This document shows, in pieces, positions 58,777-64,000 of a stretch of DNA of 64,000 bases. Below the pieces are notes generated by a model. The model was given only the letters and a program-made list of their open reading frames with translations, ran no database searches and had not been told where the DNA came from. The stretch is from Elusimicrobiota bacterium. GTDB taxonomy: Bacteria; Elusimicrobiota; Elusimicrobia; UBA1565; UBA9628. The position numbers and the translations under genes are program-made. Position 1 is the stretch's first letter. Every line of letters starts with the position of its first letter. Location: positions 60,266 through 124,265 of the forward strand of contig JAPLKL010000063.1 in NCBI GenBank assembly GCA_026388095.1. Direction: 5' to 3'.

Positions 58777-58937
58777 GGAAGAAGGACGAACTCGCTCTGC
58801 GTCGCGGCGCCGCGGGAAGGCAGGGGCAGGAAAGCCTTCGCCAGCCAGGCGGAGCCGATAAACCCGACGACCAATATCGCGGCGCACGCGAACATTCCGG
58901 GCCAGGGGCTCGGGGACGGCGTGCATTCTTTGTCCAT
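58773..58937 (-). CDS. Small single-helix membrane protein
   Basis: A 54-residue frame between convergent queC (overlapping stops) and divergent queE. It begins MDKECTPSPSPWPG, then has one strong membrane helix (MFACAAILVVGFIGSAWLA), then a short polar tail. A TATCAT box with a TGG extension ends six bases before the ATG, the leaderless design seen elsewhere in the window, which supports a real gene. Function unknown. Confidence 0.5.
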   Translation of the reverse strand: MDKECTPSPSPWPGMFACAAILVVGFIGSAWLAKAFLPLPSRGAATQSEFVLLP

Positions 58938-59030
58938 GGAGATATGATACCAGCGCGCTCCGCAGGCCAGATGACACGCAGATAACAATTGGATGACGCC
59001 GCGCTCCGTGTAGTATGATAGCGGCTGCCT

Positions 59031-59735
59031 ATGGCCAGAGCCGGCGCGGCCCTCCGCGTAGTCGAGGTCTTCTCTTCCTTGCAGGGCGAGGGCCTCTGGC
59101 TCGGCCAGAGGCACGCCTTCGTGCGCCTGGCTGGCTGCAACCTGACCTGCCGCTACTGCGACACGCCCAAGACGCGTTCGACCGCCGCGGGCAAGCCTTG
59201 GCCGGAGAAAAAGATCGAAACGGAGCTTTCCCGACTCTTCTCCGAGAAGAAGCATGAGGCGGTCTCCTGGACCGGCGGGGAGCCCCTCCTGCAGGCCGAG
59301 GCGTTGCCGCGGCTCATGCAATGGGTCCGGCGGCAAGGGGTGAAGAACCTCCTGGAGACGAACGGGACCATGGTCGCGGCTTACAGGGAAGTGGCGCCTT
59401 TCTGCGACCTGGCTTCGGTGGATGTGAAGCTGCCTTCGGCCACGGGGGGGGAGTCGTGGTCGGAGCATCTGGAGTTCCTGCGCGTGGCGCCGGAGAGGAG
59501 CTTCGTGAAGGTGGTGCTCACCGCGCGCACGACCAAGGCGGAATGGCGCCAGCTCATACGCCTGATGCAGGAGGCCGCGCCCAACATGCCCTTGGTCCTG
59601 CAGCCGGCCACGGCCTGCGGGGGGGAGCGGCCGGCCGAGCCTGAGGCGGTGATCTTCTTCCTGCGCCAGGCCTCGGCCTTGCTCAAGGACGTACGCCTCA
59701 TCCCGCAGTGGCATCCGGTCTGGGGCCTGGCCTGA
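59031..59735 (+). CDS. queE: 7-carboxy-7-deazaguanine synthase QueE
   Basis: Radical SAM enzyme (234 residues) converting 6-carboxytetrahydropterin to 7-carboxy-7-deazaguanine. Typical opening VVEVFSSLQGEG, iron-sulfur motif CNLTCRYC (CxxxCxxC), SAM-binding WTGGEPLLQ, and METNGT-like LLETNGT. It is separated from queC by 254 bp containing the small membrane gene and has its own TATGAT box 11 bases before the ATG. Confidence 0.94.
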   Translation: MARAGAALRVVEVFSSLQGEGLWLGQRHAFVRLAGCNLTCRYCDTPKTRSTAAGKPWPEKKIETELSRLFSEKKHEAVSWTGGEPLLQAEALPRLMQWVRRQGVKNLLETNGTMVAAYREVAPFCDLASVDVKLPSATGGESWSEHLEFLRVAPERSFVKVVLTARTTKAEWRQLIRLMQEAAPNMPLVLQPATACGGERPAEPEAVIFFLRQASALLKDVRLIPQWHPVWGLA

Positions 59736-59771
59736 TCCATGCCCGTCAATGTCTTTCCTGATAGGAGACCC

Positions 59772-62669
59772 ATGAAAACGATCAAGATCCTTTTGCTCGC
59801 CGTCCTGCTGCTGCCGGGCTTGGCCTGGGCGGGAGCGCCCCAAGTCCCGGAGCCGCTCGACATGCCCCTGCCTTCGGACCTCATGCAGACGACCATCCAT
59901 CGCCTGCCCAACGGCTTGACCGTCTACCTGAGCCCCAGCCACGAGACCCCCCGCATCGCGGCCTGGATCGCGGTGCGCGCGGGCAGCAAGATGGACCCCG
60001 CCGACAGCACCGGGCTGGCCCATTACCTGGAGCACATGGACTTCAAGGGGACCACGTCCATCGGGACGCTGGACTACGAAAAGGAGAAGCCGCATCTCGA
60101 CCGCATCACCCGGCTTTATGAGGAGCATTTCCGCGCCCAGGACCCGGCGGAGCGCGAACGCATCTACAAGGAGATCGACAAGGAGAACCTCGCGGCCGAG
60201 AAGTACGAGATCCCCAACGAGATCAGCAAGATCTACAAGCGCCTGGGCTTCAAGGGGCTCAACGCCTTCACCTCCAACGAGGAGACGGTCTACGTGGTGG
60301 ACCTGCCCTCCAATCGCGCCGAGGCTTGGGCCAAGCTCGAGGCCGAGCGCTTCGCGCACCCGGTCTTCCGCCTCTTCCAGAACGAGCTCGAAGTGGTCTA
60401 CGAAGAGAAGAACATGAGCATGGACAACATGGAGGAGCTCCTCAGCGAGGTCCTCAACAAGCAGCTCTACAAGCTCCATCCTTACGGCACCCAGACCACC
60501 ATCGGCACCATCGAGCACCTCAAGAACCCGTCGCTGGCCCAAATGTACGGGTTCTTCGACCGCTACTATCGCCCCAACAACATGGCCATCGTGCTGGCCG
60601 GCGACTTCGAGCGCAAGCCGATGCTCGAGCTGGTCGCCAAGTGCTTCGGGTCCTGGCAGCCGCAGGCCCCGCCCGCGCCCCGGGCCTGGCCCCTGCCCAA
60701 GCCCAAGGGCCGGGAGTTCGTGGAGGTCAAGTACGAGGCCGAGGAGAAGGCCGTCATCGCCTGGCCCACGGTGCCGCGCGGGCATCCGGACGCCGACGCC
60801 CTGCGGGTCATGGACATGCTCATGGACAACTCCGTGGCCGGCCTCATCAACCTTGACCTCGTGCAGGCGCAGAAGGTCAAGGCCGCCGGCTCCGGCCCCA
60901 CCTTCTACAACGAGGCCGGCGACTGGGGCATGTGGGCGGTGACCAAGAAGGGGCAGAAGCTCGAGGCAGCCGAGGCCCTGCTCATGTCCGAGGTGGACAA
61001 GCTCAAGGCGGGGGGCTTCAGCGAGGACGATATCCGGGCCGTGATCACCAATTTCGAGGTGTCCGAGAAGGCCAAGCTCGAATCCAACGGGGCGCGCGCG
61101 GCCGAGATGGCGGATTCCTTCGTGCACCTCGAGCCCTGGCCGGTCGCGGCGGGACGGCTCGACCGCCTGCGCCGGGTGACCAAGGCCGACGTCCTGCGGG
61201 TCGCGAACCTCTACCTGGGGCCGGACCGGGTGGCGGCCTTCCGCCGCAACGCCAAGCCCGACATCCCCAACATAGCCAAGCCCGGCTTCAGCAAGGTGGA
61301 CATCGACCCCGCGCGCGAATCAGACTTTGCCAAGGGCATCTACGCCCTGCCGGCCCAGTCCCTGGAGCCGCGCTGGCTCACGGCCGGCCGCGACTACACG
61401 GTCACGCCGTTGCCCTCGGGCAGGCTCTACGCCACGAAGAACCCGTTCAACGACCTCTTCCAGCTCTCCTGGGTCTTCGACCGGGGCCGGCGCCACGAGC
61501 GCGACCTCTGCGCCGCCCTGGACCTTCTGGAGCTCTCCGGCGCGGGGCGCATGAGCGCCGAGGAGTTCAAGAAGAAGCTCTTCGGCCTAGGCACGAGCCT
61601 CGGCTACCGCTGCGGCGAATGGGAGTCGAGCGTCTTCCTGACCGGCCTCGACGCCAACCTCTGGGCCTCGCTGCGCCTGATGAGCCAGCGGTTCGACTCT
61701 CCCGACATCGAGCCGGACATGCTCAAGCGCATGGTCGAGGTCCAGATCGGCGCCCACGCGGACGCCAAGAAAGACCCCGAAGCCGTTTTCAGCGCTTTGG
61801 GGGATTTCTCCTTCCGGGGGCGGGAGGGCTCCGTGCTCAACGAACTCTCGGACGCCGAACTGCTGGCGCTGAAAAGCGAGAAGCTGCGCCGCCTGATGCG
61901 CGAGTCCATGGGCTTCCAGCGCCGCACCACCTATGTCGGCAACCGCGAATCCTCGGAGCTGGCCAAGCTCATGGAGGAGCCCGGCCGCGATTATCGGCCC
62001 GCGCCCGCGCACACGCCGATGCGCTACCAGAAGCCGGCCCAGCCCGTGGTCTACTTCACGCACCGCGACATGGTGCAGTCGCAGGTCGGCGTCTTCGCCG
62101 CGGACGGCGTCCTGGACCCGGAGCGCGTGGTGGATTATTCGTTCTTGGGCAGCTACCTGGGCGGCGGCATGAACTCGGTCATCTTCCAGGAGGTGCGTGA
62201 GGCGCGCTCTTTGGCCTACTCGGCCTGGGGCGGCTATTCTTACGCCGGGCACAAGGGCGACGAAAACATGGTCTACGGCGAGCTGGGCACCCAGGCCGAC
62301 AAGACCGTGGAGGCGGCGACCCTCCTGCGCGACCTGGTCAAGTCTCCGCCCTGGTCCGAGCCACGCTTCACTGACGCGGCCAGGGCCATCGAGGAGAACT
62401 ATCGGACCAACCCGATCCCCTTCCGCTCCATTCCCGGCGCCCTGCTGGGCTGGGAGGACCAGGGGATCACGGGCGGCGACCCGAGGCCGCAACGCTTCGA
62501 GAAGGCGCTCAAGTACCGGCTCGATGACCTCAAGGCCTTCGCCCGGCATCTGCAGGACAAGGTCATGACGGTCTATGTGCTCGGCAACCGCGACCGCCTG
62601 GGACTCGACGGGCTCAAGAGGCTGGGAGACCTCCAGGAGAAGAAGCTCGAGCAGCTATTCCCCTACTAG
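59772..62669 (+). CDS. Exported M16-family zinc metallopeptidase, two-domain
   Basis: A 965-residue protein with a signal peptide (about 1-20, LLAVLLLPGLAWAG). The first M16 domain has the inverted zinc motif in AHYLEHMDFKG (HxxEH) and a downstream glutamate in VVYEEKNMSMDN. Between them is an extra charged, helical insert of about 80 residues. The second half is the usual inactive M16 domain. Start ATG 59772 follows TAGGAG; an in-frame ATG 11 codons earlier lacks a signal peptide start. It probably degrades peptides in the periplasm. Confidence 0.9.
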   Translation: MKTIKILLLAVLLLPGLAWAGAPQVPEPLDMPLPSDLMQTTIHRLPNGLTVYLSPSHETPRIAAWIAVRAGSKMDPADSTGLAHYLEHMDFKGTTSIGTLDYEKEKPHLDRITRLYEEHFRAQDPAERERIYKEIDKENLAAEKYEIPNEISKIYKRLGFKGLNAFTSNEETVYVVDLPSNRAEAWAKLEAERFAHPVFRLFQNELEVVYEEKNMSMDNMEELLSEVLNKQLYKLHPYGTQTTIGTIEHLKNPSLAQMYGFFDRYYRPNNMAIVLAGDFERKPMLELVAKCFGSWQPQAPPAPRAWPLPKPKGREFVEVKYEAEEKAVIAWPTVPRGHPDADALRVMDMLMDNSVAGLINLDLVQAQKVKAAGSGPTFYNEAGDWGMWAVTKKGQKLEAAEALLMSEVDKLKAGGFSEDDIRAVITNFEVSEKAKLESNGARAAEMADSFVHLEPWPVAAGRLDRLRRVTKADVLRVANLYLGPDRVAAFRRNAKPDIPNIAKPGFSKVDIDPARESDFAKGIYALPAQSLEPRWLTAGRDYTVTPLPSGRLYATKNPFNDLFQLSWVFDRGRRHERDLCAALDLLELSGAGRMSAEEFKKKLFGLGTSLGYRCGEWESSVFLTGLDANLWASLRLMSQRFDSPDIEPDMLKRMVEVQIGAHADAKKDPEAVFSALGDFSFRGREGSVLNELSDAELLALKSEKLRRLMRESMGFQRRTTYVGNRESSELAKLMEEPGRDYRPAPAHTPMRYQKPAQPVVYFTHRDMVQSQVGVFAADGVLDPERVVDYSFLGSYLGGGMNSVIFQEVREARSLAYSAWGGYSYAGHKGDENMVYGELGTQADKTVEAATLLRDLVKSPPWSEPRFTDAARAIEENYRTNPIPFRSIPGALLGWEDQGITGGDPRPQRFEKALKYRLDDLKAFARHLQDKVMTVYVLGNRDRLGLDGLKRLGDLQEKKLEQLFPY

Positions 62670-62672
62670 GCT

Positions 62673-62722
62673 AAAAAGTGAGGCGCCAAGGCAAGCGTCG
62701 TTCTATCGACTGCCTTGGCGCC
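62673..62722 (-). terminator. Rho-independent terminator of the candidate ncRNA
   Basis: GGCGCCAAGGCA (62682-62693) and TGCCTTGGCGCC (62711-62722) form a perfect 12-bp stem with a 17-nt loop. On the minus strand it is followed by TCAC and then five T (62673-62677). The plus-strand side has no T-run, so the orientation is minus. Confidence 0.8.
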
Positions 62723-62892
62723 CCAGAGGGAGGGCCCGTCCTGAGTCCGGAACGCTGCTGACGGCGACTGCAACGGCCACGTCACTGCGACGACCACGGC
62801 ACCGGCCTACGTTCCGCTACAACCACGTCTGCGTTCACGACCACTTCTGCTGCGACGAACCCGGACTCGGGACGGGCTTAAGACTGTGCGTC
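62673..62892 (-). ncRNA. Candidate structured non-coding RNA, about 220 nt
   Basis: No frame here looks coding. On the minus strand there is a consensus promoter (TTGACA, 17-bp spacer, TAGACT) and, about 220 nt later, a strong hairpin followed by TTTTT. Inside, 62861-62877 and 62734-62750 pair over 17 bp with one mismatch (arm GCCCGTCCTGAGTCCGG), enclosing about 110 nt with further short stems. Promoter, closing stem and terminator together support a real RNA gene. I do not recognise tmRNA, RNase P, SRP RNA or 6S RNA signatures. Confidence 0.6.
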
Positions 62893-62898
62893 ACTCAT

Positions 62899-62927
62899 AG
62901 TCTAAGCCCGGGACCGGTTTCTGTCAA
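62899..62927 (-). promoter_or_regulatory. Consensus promoter of the candidate ncRNA
   Basis: Minus strand: -35 TTGACA (62922-62927), 17-bp spacer, -10 TAGACT (62899-62904). The -10 lies in an inverted repeat (GGGCTTAGACT with AGTCTTAAGCCC, one bulge) that could be an operator. Confidence 0.65.
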
Positions 62928-63002
62928 GACCCGCGCGCGCTTGGGTCCGCGGCAGGGAACTTTTCGGTCCCGGCGTCGTATATAGAGTGTGAGGTCTTTT
63001 GC

Positions 63003-63008
63003 TAGAAT
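63003..63008 (+). promoter_or_regulatory. Extended -10 box of recA
   Basis: TTTTGCTAGAAT has -10 TAGAAT at 63003-63008 with a TGC extension, the same form as the coaD promoter. The leader is about 25-30 nt and contains CCGGAGG before the ATG. No LexA box of a kind I know is visible. Confidence 0.55.
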
Positions 63009-63038
63009 GAGCCAACGATTCCCACCGGAGGACACGCC

Positions 63039-64000
<962 letters not shown>

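Noticed and set aside
62682..62722. Hairpin as a terminator of the M16 peptidase or an attenuator for recA
   Set aside because: The T-run is on the minus-strand side. On the plus strand no T-run follows and recA starts over 300 bp later.
62673..62892. Assignment of the candidate RNA to tmRNA, RNase P, SRP or 6S RNA
   Set aside because: The characteristic conserved segments of these RNAs are not recognisable by eye, so the family is left open.
62930..63038. SOS (LexA) box before recA
   Set aside because: No palindrome of E. coli, Bacillus or alphaproteobacterial LexA type is visible; a lineage-specific box cannot be excluded.

Overview
The window is a dense stretch of bacterial chromosome, about two-thirds G+C by eye, with very short intergenic gaps and many ATGA-type gene overlaps. 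No rRNA or tRNA was recognised. Lipoprotein signals, exported proteins and a polyprenyl-phosphate sugar transferase indicate a Gram-negative-type bacterium. The group 3b-type NiFe hydrogenase, the homospermidine route and the many exported proteins with Pro/Ala linkers would fit an uncultured anaerobic or facultative lineage. Elusimicrobiota is my best guess, but nothing in the sequence proves it.

Layout. (1) 1-6661: end of a mannose-type PTS cluster (EIID, HPr, EI), then lepA, signal peptidase I and an NfeD-type membrane protease. (2) 6764-15351: a repeat-bearing protein resembling the N-terminal part of HNH-associated proteins, an exported glycogen synthase, a minus-strand block (YihY-like, radical SAM, PrcB-domain, coaD), an ABC-2 exporter with a GNAT enzyme, and a ribbon-helix-helix regulator with palindromic operators. 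(3) 15354-23858: a DUF2156 protein, then on the minus strand an M20 amidohydrolase, two FGE-fold proteins, cobalamin-dependent MetH and an exported TPR protein. (4) 23947-31029: a sugar PTS operon (GH1, EIICBB, EIIA-HPr-EI) beside an organophosphate antiporter. (5) 31102-33948: an exported caspase-like protein and an orphan IS5-type DNA-binding domain. (6) 34004-38016: a complete hydBGDA-type hydrogenase operon. (7) 38027-41560: a lower-G+C island on the minus strand, with an attC-like inverted structure and a pair of 11-bp inverted repeats. (8) 41561-47696: lipoproteins, homospermidine synthase, ornithine decarboxylase, a hydrogenase maturation protease and an exported HExxH protein. (9) 47756-52160: LysR regulator divergent from a cluster of four atypical proteins (receiver with Asn in place of the phospho-Asp, altered acetate kinase, truncated acetate-kinase paralogue, FolE2-like protein without its metal site). 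(10) 52192-57302: surface glycan genes. (11) 57312-64000: DnaQ-like exonuclease, queC, queE, M16 peptidase, a candidate structured ncRNA, and recA running off the end.

Connections. The maturation protease at 46223 probably processes the large hydrogenase subunit encoded 8 kb away. Ornithine decarboxylase supplies putrescine to homospermidine synthase. QueC and QueE act in 7-deazaguanine synthesis. Two separate HPr/EI sets are present, one standalone and one fused to EIIA. A recurring promoter design, a TAnnnT box (often preceded by TGn) 5-8 nt before the start codon, implies that many first genes of transcripts here are leaderless, while internal genes carry Shine-Dalgarno sequences.

The strongest candidates for undescribed biology are the atypical-enzyme cluster at 48.7-52.2 kb and the ncRNA gene at 62.7-62.9 kb.
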